NCBI GenBank assembly: GCA_030620005.1
Contig: JAUXAJ010000119.1
Location: 1-13,547 of the forward strand
Direction of reading: 5' to 3'
DNA: 13,547 nt
Source of the DNA: Promethearchaeota archaeon
GTDB taxonomy: Archaea > Asgardarchaeota > Lokiarchaeia > Sigynarchaeales > SOKP01
The position numbers were made by a program, and so were the translations under genes. The notes under the pieces were generated by a model. The model searched no databases. It was not told the DNA's origin and worked only from the letters and a program-made list of their open reading frames with translations. Of this stretch, positions 6,443-13,472 are shown piece by piece; position 1 is the stretch's first letter, and every line of letters starts with the position of its first letter.

Positions 6443-7825
6443 ATGATGGTAAGAGAAAAAGAAGTAGAGTTTATGGTCAATGAGAGCTTAACCCTCAAGT
6501 TGGAAAAAAACGAGACCATTATTTATGTGAATGGAGAACAATTTGATCTATGCAAAATATTGCTAATGGACATTCCGATTGGAAAGGTCGATCTTTACAA
6601 AGAATTTGAATCCATGGATAAATTGGAAGAAGAACTAGACCGACTAAGAGAAAGAAAATTTGAAATAAAAGAACGATACAGCATCGAACATTTCATGCCA
6701 ATTGTTACTCCTGAAGAAGAGTTTTGGGCTCATAGTAGCGCTCTTCAATTTTGGGTTGAAAACGAATACAACACGAATTTTCTGCATCGGAATTTGGCTT
6801 TTCCTTTATTAAAAAGATTGTCTGAAATTGGTGACCCTTTAGCGCTTAAAATTTTTAAAAAGGAAATAAGAAAACGTTTTTTAACAAATCACGAGGCAGT
6901 TGTATATTTTTTAATGAAAGAAGGCTATGTGGATTTTCTTGAAGAGGAAGCGTTAAAAATCTTGATAATGGAGTCCATCATCACAGAGAAAAAATACGCA
7001 ACAGAGGCTTTATTAAATGTAAATTATATTTTTGAACACAATTATTTGCTTAAATTGAAAGATAATACGATTAAATCTATTGTAAAAGATCTAAATTCCT
7101 ATATTGAACAAAATTACAAAGGTAATGAAGTCAAATTTGTTAGAATCTGGATGCAAATAATAATAGTAGAATTTCTTAAAAACAAATGGTCAGAGGACAG
7201 TAAAGTAGATTATTATTGCGATGGTAGAGTTAGATGGGAATCAAATAATGTAGTAAGTTTAAGTATATTAAAGTCTGTGAAAGATAAAAAAATCAAAAGT
7301 TTTAAGGACGTTTTTGGATTGGAATTGCTTGCGAGTCTTAAGCGGTTGAAGTTATATGGTTTTAAAAACGAACGAATATATGGACTTGATACATTGACCG
7401 ATTTAGAAGTGTTAAGCCTAAGAAATAACGGGATTTTAAATATTTCCGGACTCGAAAATTTAAAGAACTTGAAGGTCTTAGATTTATCATTTAATCACAT
7501 TAAATATATATGCGAATTAGACGGGTTAACGGAATTAGAAGAGTTGAACTTATTTTCCAACGAAATATTAGAAATAAAGGGGCTTGATAACTTAAAGAAA
7601 CTTAAGAAGCTGAACCTTGGTCTCAATAATATAATGAAAATCAGAGGGTTATGCAAACTTGTGAATTTGGAGGAATTACGCCTAGATCGTAATAATATAA
7701 TTGAAATAAAAAAGCATTCAGGGCTTGAAAATTTAAAGAACTTGAAAGTATTGAATCTATGGTGTAATAACATTAGGGAATTAAAAGAATTAGACGAGTT
7801 AAAAGATTTAAAAGTGAAGATTTAA
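6443..7825 (+). CDS. Leucine-rich-repeat protein with Asgard-type N-terminal domain
   Basis: A 460-aa protein in two parts. Residues 1-280 are not repetitive. A beta-rich start (LTLKLEKNETIIYVNGEQF, 16-34) is followed by helical sequence with PEEEFWAHSSALQFWVENEY (90-109) and LLHRNLAFPLLKRL-type sequence (113-126), which I recall from LRR proteins of Lokiarchaeota. Residues 314-460 hold SDS22-like LRRs, mostly 22 residues long, starting at 314, 336, 358, 380, 402 (25 residues), 427 and 449. The last stops mid-unit (ELDELKDLKVKI), with no C-terminal cap. Two units share a 20-nt identical stretch (7454-7473 and 7727-7746), indicating recent internal duplication or conversion. There is no signal peptide or transmembrane span. 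LRRs bind proteins; the partner is unknown. The frame stays open for about 28 codons beyond the TAA, so a longer ancestral form is possible. The start ATG at 6443 is directly followed by another ATG. Confidence 0.83.
   Translation: MMVREKEVEFMVNESLTLKLEKNETIIYVNGEQFDLCKILLMDIPIGKVDLYKEFESMDKLEEELDRLRERKFEIKERYSIEHFMPIVTPEEEFWAHSSALQFWVENEYNTNFLHRNLAFPLLKRLSEIGDPLALKIFKKEIRKRFLTNHEAVVYFLMKEGYVDFLEEEALKILIMESIITEKKYATEALLNVNYIFEHNYLLKLKDNTIKSIVKDLNSYIEQNYKGNEVKFVRIWMQIIIVEFLKNKWSEDSKVDYYCDGRVRWESNNVVSLSILKSVKDKKIKSFKDVFGLELLASLKRLKLYGFKNERIYGLDTLTDLEVLSLRNNGILNISGLENLKNLKVLDLSFNHIKYICELDGLTELEELNLFSNEILEIKGLDNLKKLKKLNLGLNNIMKIRGLCKLVNLEELRLDRNNIIEIKKHSGLENLKNLKVLNLWCNNIRELKELDELKDLKVKI
7454..7746 (+). 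repeat. Two identical 20-nt copies within the LRR-coding region
   Basis: GAAAATTTAAAGAACTTGAA occurs at 7454-7473 and again at 7727-7746, 273 nt (91 codons) apart and in the same reading frame. Both copies encode the same GLENLKNLKVL segment of an LRR unit. This points to duplication or conversion among repeat units. Confidence 0.8.
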
Positions 7826-7911
7826 AGCAGAAATGTATGCAACTCTAAAACTTTGAAAAGATATAGTATCAACACTGAAAGCATAAGGTTGTTCACTAAA
7901 TTTCCTGAAAA

Positions 7912-8937
7912 TTAAATATCTTTTGTCTCAATTGTTAAAATTTTTTCATAAACTTCAATATATTCTTCTACCATTCGATCTACAGTAAAATTTTCCTCAA
8001 CCCATCTTCGACAATTCAGGCGATCAATTTTCTTGATTTTTTTTAATGCATCAACGGCTTCTTCAATTGAATTAACCAAAAATCCTGTATTCCCATTAGA
8101 GATGACTTCTGGCATGCTTCCTTTATTAAAGGCTATTACGGGAGTGCCACAAGCCATTGCTTCTATAACAGATAACCCAAAAGGTTCCTCAAAATTAATG
8201 GGATGTAATAAAGCATGAGCTCCGCCTAGTAATTCATCTCGTTTTTTAGGATCTGCAACACCGACATACTTTATAGAATCATTATTAAGAAAAGGTGTGA
8301 TATTTTTTTCAAAATAATTATCATCTTGTATTATCCCTGCTAAAATTAATTTCATTCCTGATTTGCGAGCAATTTCAATTGCTTCTCGAGCTCCCTTATC
8401 GTGATGAATTCTTCCAAAAAAGAGAAGATAATCTCTTGGTTCAGATTTATAAGTAAACTGCTCAAGATTTATCCCGTGATATATTGTAGCAATGTAATCC
8501 AAATCTGGAACTCGATCAGCATTACTAATGGAAACATAATAACTTTTATCATTATATTTCTTGTAGACAGGTAAAATCTTTGGAGATGAAAATCCGTGGA
8601 TTGTTGTTATGACGGGAGTAGACGTCATCTTCGTGTAAGTCAAAGGGAGAAAGTCAAAATTGTTATGTATGATATCAAAATCATCTCCTCTTTCGAATAA
8701 TTCAGAAATATGCAAGCATTCCCATACTTTTGGGTCTAATTCTTCATCTTCTCCATAACCACAAGGAGTGACGCTAGCAAGATGTGCTTTTGTGATTGAG
8801 TTCCCCGTCGCAAATAAAGTCACTTCAATTCCTTTCTCAACAAGCCCTTCAGTCAATAAAGACGCCACTAATTCCCAGGGACCATATGATTGAGGAGGCG
8901 TGCGCCACGCAATTGGAGAGAGGATTGCTACGTGCAT
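7912..8937 (-). CDS. Family 4 glycosyltransferase (GT-B fold)
   Basis: A 341-aa retaining GT4 enzyme, expected to transfer a sugar from a nucleotide-sugar donor, plausibly GDP-mannose given its GH130 neighbour. The N-terminal Rossmann half begins MHVAILSPIAWRTPP and contains SYGPWE (17-22), DIIHNNFD (88-95) and TTIHGF (111-116). The C-terminal half has the donor-site motifs FGRIHHDKG (174-182, K181) and the E-x7-E motif EPFGLSVIE (251-259), followed by AMACGTPVIAFNKGSMPEVI (260-279). Length is normal for compact GT4 proteins. There is no signal peptide or membrane span, so it is cytosolic or peripheral. It starts at ATG 13 nt after the GH130 stop, with a textbook Shine-Dalgarno (AGGAGG), so it is the second gene of a GH130-GT4 pair. 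It converges with the LRR gene. Acceptor and linkage cannot be read from sequence. Confidence 0.9.
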   Translation of the reverse strand: MHVAILSPIAWRTPPQSYGPWELVASLLTEGLVEKGIEVTLFATGNSITKAHLASVTPCGYGEDEELDPKVWECLHISELFERGDDFDIIHNNFDFLPLTYTKMTSTPVITTIHGFSSPKILPVYKKYNDKSYYVSISNADRVPDLDYIATIYHGINLEQFTYKSEPRDYLLFFGRIHHDKGAREAIEIARKSGMKLILAGIIQDDNYFEKNITPFLNNDSIKYVGVADPKKRDELLGGAHALLHPINFEEPFGLSVIEAMACGTPVIAFNKGSMPEVISNGNTGFLVNSIEEAVDALKKIKKIDRLNCRRWVEENFTVDRMVEEYIEVYEKILTIETKDI

Positions 8938-8943
8938 TTTTAA

Positions 8944-8949
8944 CCTCCT
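8944..8949 (-). promoter_or_regulatory. Strong Shine-Dalgarno site for the GT4 gene
   Basis: The minus strand reads AGGAGG, 6 nt before the ATG at 8937 and just after the GH130 stop codon. It is the strongest ribosome-binding site in the window, in contrast to the leaderless-looking starts elsewhere. This fits an internal operon gene that needs its own ribosome recruitment. Confidence 0.75.
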
Positions 8950-8950
8950 G

Positions 8951-9919
8951 TTATTTTCCCGTTAGTGAATTATGTTCGTGAAGCCATTCAAGAAGTTCTG
9001 AAACTCGGGCTGTAGCAAGACCAATACAATTGTCTGCCCCTCCATAATAGAGAAAAATCTTATCTTTTTCTCGAATCCACCCGCATGGAAAAATGACCTT
9101 ATCTACGTCGCCATGTAATTCGTAGGATTCTTTTGGAGAAAAAATCCACTCATCCGATCGTGCTATCATCTCACGTGGATCGTTTAAATCTAAAAGAGCT
9201 AATCCCAATCGATATATAGCACCACTCACAGTAGTTTTGACACCATGATAAAGAATTAGCCACCCTTCATCAGTTTGTAAGGGAGGTGGTGAGAGACCAA
9301 TTTTATTAGCGTCCCACCAACTTCCTCTTCTGGCTGGAATGAGGAGATGGTGTTCTCCCCAATGCTTAAGATCTGGAGAGAACGAAATCCACATGTGAAC
9401 ACCAGTTGTCCCCGTGCTTGGAACAGGGCGGTGAATCATTGCCCAACGACCATTAAAGCGAATTGGAAATAATGCTGCATCCTTATTCTCTGGTGGCAAT
9501 ACGGGACCATAACGGGTGAAATCTTGAAAGTCCTTAGTTATTGCTAGTGAAACTAAAGGACCTACGTCTGAATAGGCAGTATATGTAATTGCCCAAAGTT
9601 CTTTCTCCTTTAAAAAATTAATTCTTGGGTCTTCTATACCCCACGTCTCTTCGGGATGATTATCAGAAGAAGGCATTAATGTGGGTTGAGAATCAATTAT
9701 CCAATTATCGATGCCATTATTACTTTTAGCTAAAGTTAGATGGGATATCCCCCTTCTATCCTCAACTCGCATCAATAAGAAAATCTTATCACCTACTTTG
9801 ACAGCACCAGCATTGAATACAGAATTTGCTACATAAGGAATGTCATTGATTGAAACAATGGGGTTATTTGGATGACGATGAAAAAGTTCTTTTCTATTAT
9901 TGGCTTTCAATTTAATCAC
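8951..9919 (-). CDS. GH130-family mannoside phosphorylase or hydrolase
   Basis: A 322-aa five-bladed beta-propeller enzyme of glycoside hydrolase family 130 (formerly DUF377). Most characterised members phosphorolyse beta-mannosides to mannose 1-phosphate; some are hydrolases. Family signatures are VFNAGAV (34-40), LLMRVEDRRG (48-57), GIEDPR (94-99) with the presumed catalytic D97, LFPIRFNGRWAMIHRP (150-165), WWDANKIGLSPPPL (201-214), GWLILYHGV (219-227), DKVIFPCGW (273-281) and YYGGADNCIGLATA (291-304). R164, K206 and H225 lie where phosphate-coordinating residues are expected, which favours a phosphorylase, but this is from memory. The start is GTG, with a TATA-like box about 24 nt upstream. 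No signal peptide is seen, so action is intracellular. It is followed 13 nt later by GT4 and preceded 160 nt upstream by the GT fusion gene. The linkage (beta-1,2 versus beta-1,4) is not determined. Confidence 0.9.
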   Translation of the reverse strand: MIKLKANNRKELFHRHPNNPIVSINDIPYVANSVFNAGAVKVGDKIFLLMRVEDRRGISHLTLAKSNNGIDNWIIDSQPTLMPSSDNHPEETWGIEDPRINFLKEKELWAITYTAYSDVGPLVSLAITKDFQDFTRYGPVLPPENKDAALFPIRFNGRWAMIHRPVPSTGTTGVHMWISFSPDLKHWGEHHLLIPARRGSWWDANKIGLSPPPLQTDEGWLILYHGVKTTVSGAIYRLGLALLDLNDPREMIARSDEWIFSPKESYELHGDVDKVIFPCGWIREKDKIFLYYGGADNCIGLATARVSELLEWLHEHNSLTGK

Positions 9920-9936
9920 TATATGAGATTTAAGTT

Positions 9937-9948
9937 CTATTATAATTC
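9937..9948 (-). promoter_or_regulatory. TATA-like box for GH130-GT4
   Basis: The minus strand reads GAATTATAATAG, centred about 24 nt before the GTG at 9919. It lies in the 160-nt gap after the GT fusion gene and suggests that GH130-GT4 can be transcribed separately from the upstream genes. Confidence 0.35.
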
Positions 9949-10079
9949 ATTTTCTAAATAATTTAGCATTTTAACTTAATTCGTAAGTTTGACAATAGTA
10001 TTTAACTATAACTTCTCAAAAAGCAAGTTCATTAATATGATACTTCAAATTTTTACCATGAAAGAAATTTTGCACGCTA

Positions 10080-12380
10080 TTATTCTTCAAGCATTCTTTC
10101 TTTTAAATCAATTTCCAATAAATGATCCAATGAATACATTCGCAATAAGGATATTAACCAAGCTAATGTTGATTCTGCACCTTGATTTTTATTCAATCCA
10201 GTGGAAGTGATCCCATCATGACAGCCTCCTGTACTGTAATCATAAAGGGATAAATTTCGGTCATTATTCCCCAAAAACCATTCAAAGCATCTTCGTGCCT
10301 CAAGAGCCCATTTTTCATCTTGAGTTACTTTGTACGCTTCAATACATGCTTCTAAAATACATTGAGCCTCAAGAGGTTGCTGATCAAAATTTGCTTTTTC
10401 ACCACCTCGAGGATACCATCCCTTATTTCCTATTGGAGAAAGTTGATTTTTTGAATTAGTTTGAATTTGAAGTAACCAATTTAACACACGCAATCCTTCT
10501 TCAATCATATCGTTTCGATGTAACCATTGTCCAGAGATCAGTAATGCTTGGGGGATTCTCCCATTATCATATGCAACTTCATCTTCTAACCACGGCCAAT
10601 CATCAGTAGCATTTTTGCGATGATGATCAAATAGACTATTTGCTATCTTTTCTCTCATTCTTCTCATTTTACTATCTCCATGAAATCTAACTAAATACGC
10701 GTGAATACCCAATAAACCCAATGCCCAAGCTCTGGGAGATGTAAATTTTATTATTTTTTCTACAGCTTTCTCAAAAATGTCTAAACTCGTTTCTCCAAAT
10801 TCCTTTATTTTTACAGATCCTATTGCAATACCTAAACTCCAAATTGCTCGAGCATGAGAATCCTCAGATCCTTTATCTTCACACCATTTACGGTCATAAC
10901 CCATGAATTTCCGAAACCTTCCATTTTCTTCATTAAATGCATGTAATATAAAACTTAAATAACGACAATCAAGCTCTAATAATGGACTATCTTCAAGCGA
11001 TAAAGTTTGGGCTAATAGTACTAAAATTAAGGCTCTTGCGTTGTCATCCGTGCAGTATCCATATTTACGATTTGGGATGATATATTTCGCATGTTGCAGA
11101 ATTCCAACATCGTCCGTAAGGCGATAGAGATGATTAAATTTTGGAACTGGCATTTCAAATGGAGTAGGGCTCAAGGAACTTTTCTTTCTTTTACTAATAG
11201 GACCTGTTAATTGATATTCTTTTACTTCTTCAAAAACCTCAAGATATCTTTTAGCTACTTCCTTCCACACCATTTGACGAGAATACATGTAAGATTTTTT
11301 TCGCATATCATGTCTATTAACATCATTATTTAATAAATTTATTATTTCTTTAGCCATAGAATCAGAATCCTTAAAAGGAACGAGAATTCCCCTTCCATCA
11401 TCCAAAATTTCTTCTGCATACCAGTAAGGTGTTGAAACAACGGCTTTTCCTGCTCCAAGGGCATAAGCAAGCGTGCCAGAAGAAATTTGCTCTTTATTTA
11501 AGTATGGTGCAACATAAATATCTGCAGCTCCTAGAAATTCACATAATTGTTCTAATTCCACGAATCTATTGAAAAAAATAACATTCTTTCCAACATTAAG
11601 TTCTCTAGCCCTTCTTTGAAGAGAATGACGGTAAGCTTCTCCTTGCACTCTCTTTACATTAGGATGAGTTGCACCGAGAACAATATATACAACATCAGGG
11701 TGTTCCTTCACAACTTCTGGTAATGCCTCTATCATTGTTTCGATCCCTTTCCCTGGATTAATTAACCCAAATGTCAAGATGACTTTTTTCCCTTCTACAC
11801 CAAATTGATCTTTAAAAAAATTGGGATCTATAAAGGACAAATCGGGAATTCCATGATGAATAAGTACAATTTTATTATCGGGAATTCCATAAACCTCTTT
11901 TAAGAGTAATTCTGATTTATGACTCATTACGACTAATTTATACGATATTTCTCCAATTTTTTTAATTATATCTTTTTGCAAGGGTTCTGGATTGGGAAGA
12001 AGTGTATGCAATGTCGTAACTACAGGCATTCGTAAGTTTCTTATTAACCTTAAAATGTGACTACCATTGGGACCCCCATAAATCCCGAATTCATGCTGTA
12101 AGCAGATTAAGTCAACTCGACTCACATTTAAAAATTCAGCAGCTAACTTGTAATCATCTAATTGATTTGCATTTAATTCAAAACGAACTTCTTTGGGATA
12201 TCGATATCCTTGAACTATATCATTCATTGCAATAGCCCAACAATTAGATTCCTTGGCTTCATTAGAAACTGCTTTTAAGAGATCGCTCGTAAAGGTTGCA
12301 ATCCCGCACTGTCGTGGTAAATAATTACCAATAAAAAAAATAGTCTTCAAATTTTGATGATTACCCTGTCTAAGATTCAT
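10080..12380 (-). CDS. GT4 mannosyltransferase-like protein fused to an alpha-helical toroid-like domain
   Basis: This 766-aa protein joins two modules. Residues about 10-388 are a GT4 glycosyltransferase of the mannosyltransferase-like type: PRQCGIATFTSDLL (22-35), LQHEFGIYGG (94-103), TTLHT (122-126), FGLINPGKG (204-212) and SSGTLAYALGAGKAVVSTPY (300-319). The first Glu of the E-x7-E donor motif is probably E297, while the second position is not Glu. After a basic linker (390-410), residues 411-755 form an all-helical region with periodic aromatic/acidic motifs: GYCTDDNARA (441-450), SEDSHARAIW (505-514), WPWLEDEVAYDNGRIPQAL (595-613), GWYPRGG (654-660), DQQPLEA (666-672) and NQGAESTLAWL (732-742). 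This looks like an (alpha/alpha)6 six-hairpin glycosidase-like fold. Its activity is unknown; it may cleave, epimerise or hold the glycan product. The start ATG overlaps the sulfatase-fragment stop (ATGA). It is probably cytoplasmic. Confidence 0.88.
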   Translation of the reverse strand: MNLRQGNHQNLKTIFFIGNYLPRQCGIATFTSDLLKAVSNEAKESNCWAIAMNDIVQGYRYPKEVRFELNANQLDDYKLAAEFLNVSRVDLICLQHEFGIYGGPNGSHILRLIRNLRMPVVTTLHTLLPNPEPLQKDIIKKIGEISYKLVVMSHKSELLLKEVYGIPDNKIVLIHHGIPDLSFIDPNFFKDQFGVEGKKVILTFGLINPGKGIETMIEALPEVVKEHPDVVYIVLGATHPNVKRVQGEAYRHSLQRRARELNVGKNVIFFNRFVELEQLCEFLGAADIYVAPYLNKEQISSGTLAYALGAGKAVVSTPYWYAEEILDDGRGILVPFKDSDSMAKEIINLLNNDVNRHDMRKKSYMYSRQMVWKEVAKRYLEVFEEVKEYQLTGPISKRKKSSLSPTPFEMPVPKFNHLYRLTDDVGILQHAKYIIPNRKYGYCTDDNARALILVLLAQTLSLEDSPLLELDCRYLSFILHAFNEENGRFRKFMGYDRKWCEDKGSEDSHARAIWSLGIAIGSVKIKEFGETSLDIFEKAVEKIIKFTSPRAWALGLLGIHAYLVRFHGDSKMRRMREKIANSLFDHHRKNATDDWPWLEDEVAYDNGRIPQALLISGQWLHRNDMIEEGLRVLNWLLQIQTNSKNQLSPIGNKGWYPRGGEKANFDQQPLEAQCILEACIEAYKVTQDEKWALEARRCFEWFLGNNDRNLSLYDYSTGGCHDGITSTGLNKNQGAESTLAWLISLLRMYSLDHLLEIDLKERMLEE

Positions 12381-12601
12381 TTCTTATGTCCCCCATCATG
12401 AGGATATTGTCCAGTAAATGTACAAACACGAGATGGTCCGCATACAGGATTTGCCGAAAAGTTTTGCGTGAAAATCACTCCTTCTTCAGCAATACTCTCA
12501 ATATGTGGGGTTTTTACAACGGGATTATTTATCGTGTCTCCCCTCATCTCATCGGGAACTATTATAAGAATATTGGGAAGCTTTTTTTTAGTGTTATTCA
12601 T
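12377..12601 (-). pseudogene. Truncated sulfatase (N-terminal fragment with active-site motif)
   Basis: The 74-aa frame matches only the first part of an alkaline-phosphatase-superfamily sulfatase. It has a first strand with a metal-binding PDEMRGD (16-22), TPHIESIAEEGVIFTQNF (31-48), and CGPSRVCTFTGQYP (54-67). C54-G-P-S-R is the C-x-P-x-R motif in which the cysteine would be oxidised to formylglycine. Full-length sulfatases are usually above 400 aa, so the central and C-terminal domains are missing and the product cannot be an active enzyme. The frame ends in GHKK and a TGA that overlaps the ATG of the glycosyltransferase gene by 4 nt. A deletion that joined a sulfatase 5' end to the GT gene would explain this. 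The fragment may persist because its promoter and translational coupling now serve the GT gene. Confidence 0.75.
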
Positions 12602-12940
12602 GATACAAGTTTAGAATTATTTTAAATTGTATACTTTAAATTGAGGAAATTTTAAGTTTTTAAATTCTTATTCTTTTTTAAGTTTCTTGCTTTAAATAAC
12701 TTTTTAATACTCTTTCGATGCAATTATAATTTATGTCGTGATTTTTAATGATTGAACTCACACATTATCAATGTTCCATTTTTTCGCCATGTAAACAGGA
12801 GCCATCAAATTAAATGATGATATTTTAAAATTCATATAATTAAAAAAGTTTATCATGGTAAATGATTTCAATCCCTAACCAAAAAATATAAATAGGAGCT
12901 TTATTAATAATTAATTATATAAAGTGTTAAATAACGCATC
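12602..12940. other. Intergenic region, 339 nt, no convincing gene
   Basis: This spacer separates the divergent sulfatase-fragment/GT operon from the ORF at 12941. It is very AT-rich. On the minus strand there is a 32-codon ORF (12758-12856) with a plausible C-terminal half (LMAPVYMAKKWNIDNV), but it has no Shine-Dalgarno and no recognisable family, so it is not called as a gene. On the + strand two TATA-like elements, AAAATATAAATA (12883-12894) and ATTATATAAA (12914-12923), precede the ORF at 12941. Confidence 0.5.
12914..12923 (+). promoter_or_regulatory. TATA-like box for the ORF at 12941
   Basis: ATTATATAAA is centred about 22 nt upstream of the ATG and would give a leaderless transcript. 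The alternative box at 12883-12894 would give a leader of about 25 nt. No Shine-Dalgarno is visible, which fits the leaderless option. Confidence 0.35.
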
Positions 12941-13204
12941 ATGATAAGGATTCTATATAAGAAAAAAGCCAATATTTATCAAACTCAATTGACAGATTTT
13001 ATCCACGTAAAATCAATTAATACCTATGAGATGTGGGTGTCAAAAGACAGGAATTTCGTTAAAAAGAACTTTAATTGGGTAACCATGCGCCGATACAATA
13101 GACGGGTCGTGTCAGAAGAATTAAATGAATCAACTGGTCGAGAGCAAGAGCAAGATTTCTTCGTCGACGAGTGGATTTTAAAGAAAAACAAGGTCGAAAC
13201 TTGA
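12941..13204 (+). CDS. Unrecognised 87-aa protein, probably the 5' part of a frameshifted gene
   Basis: The ORF runs from ATG to TGA and encodes a basic protein beginning MIRILYKKKANIYQTQL, with WVSKDRNFVKKNFNW (32-46) and an Arg-rich segment MRRYNRRVV (49-57), followed by an acidic stretch (EELNESTGREQEQDFFVDEW). No family is recognised. It has no signal peptide or membrane span. A TATA-like box upstream makes expression plausible. Immediately after its end the +1 frame is open for nearly 100 codons (13182-13472), with protein-like composition, and the overlap contains A-rich runs (AAAGAAAAACAA, 13180-13191) where indels are common. It may therefore be the N-terminal part of a longer protein of about 175-185 aa. 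The basic patch would suit nucleic-acid binding, but that is inference only. Confidence 0.45.
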   Translation: MIRILYKKKANIYQTQLTDFIHVKSINTYEMWVSKDRNFVKKNFNWVTMRRYNRRVVSEELNESTGREQEQDFFVDEWILKKNKVET

Positions 13205-13472
13205 GATATTCCGAGCGATTCTTGAAGAAATTAAACCGTCAACAATCAATCTTTTATTATTTGCGATAAAAAGTCCGGGCGATTTCGTATCAACCAAGAA
13301 CCAAAAAGGGGTAGGGAACCTGCTATCGAACAGCGTGGCTTCTTTAGAGAAGAAATACTACAGCGCTGAGACGATCGACTTAGATTTTTGGATAAGAGCC
13401 CTTATTAGTAATCTCTCAATAACGAATTCATTGAAGTTTTTGAACAAATTCTTTAACTTTCTCTACATATAA
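13182..13472 (+). pseudogene. Start-less open frame continuing the preceding ORF in the +1 frame
   Basis: From 13182 to the TAA at 13470-13472 there are 96 sense codons and no ATG; the first GTG comes mid-way. The peptide includes LEIFRAILEEIKPSTINLLL, then FAIKSPGDFVSTKNQKG and LEKKYYSAETIDLDFWIRAL, which look like genuine helical protein. The lack of a start, together with the tight join to the ORF ending at 13204, suggests one gene split by a single-base indel, real or an assembly error. Its last 45 nt are antisense to a minus-strand frame ending at 13428, so one of the two tails may be non-coding. No family is recognised. Confidence 0.35.

Noticed and set aside
7495..7773. Minus-strand 92-codon ORF rich in Phe, Ser and Leu
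   Set aside because: Antisense mirror of the LRR region; its periodicity reflects the repeats on the + strand.
8033..8981. Two + strand 61-codon ORFs
   Set aside because: Antisense to the GT4 and GH130 genes, which carry full family motifs.
9989..10210. + strand 73-codon ORF across the GH130/GT-fusion gap
   Set aside because: More than half overlaps the coding end of the GT fusion in antisense; the remainder is AT-rich with no ribosome-binding site.
12386..12625. + strand 79-codon ORF
   Set aside because: Antisense to the sulfatase fragment, which has recognisable motifs.
12758..12856. Minus-strand 32-codon ORF in the intergenic region
   Set aside because: Only the C-terminal half looks protein-like; no ribosome-binding site or family match, so it is noted in the spacer entry rather than called.
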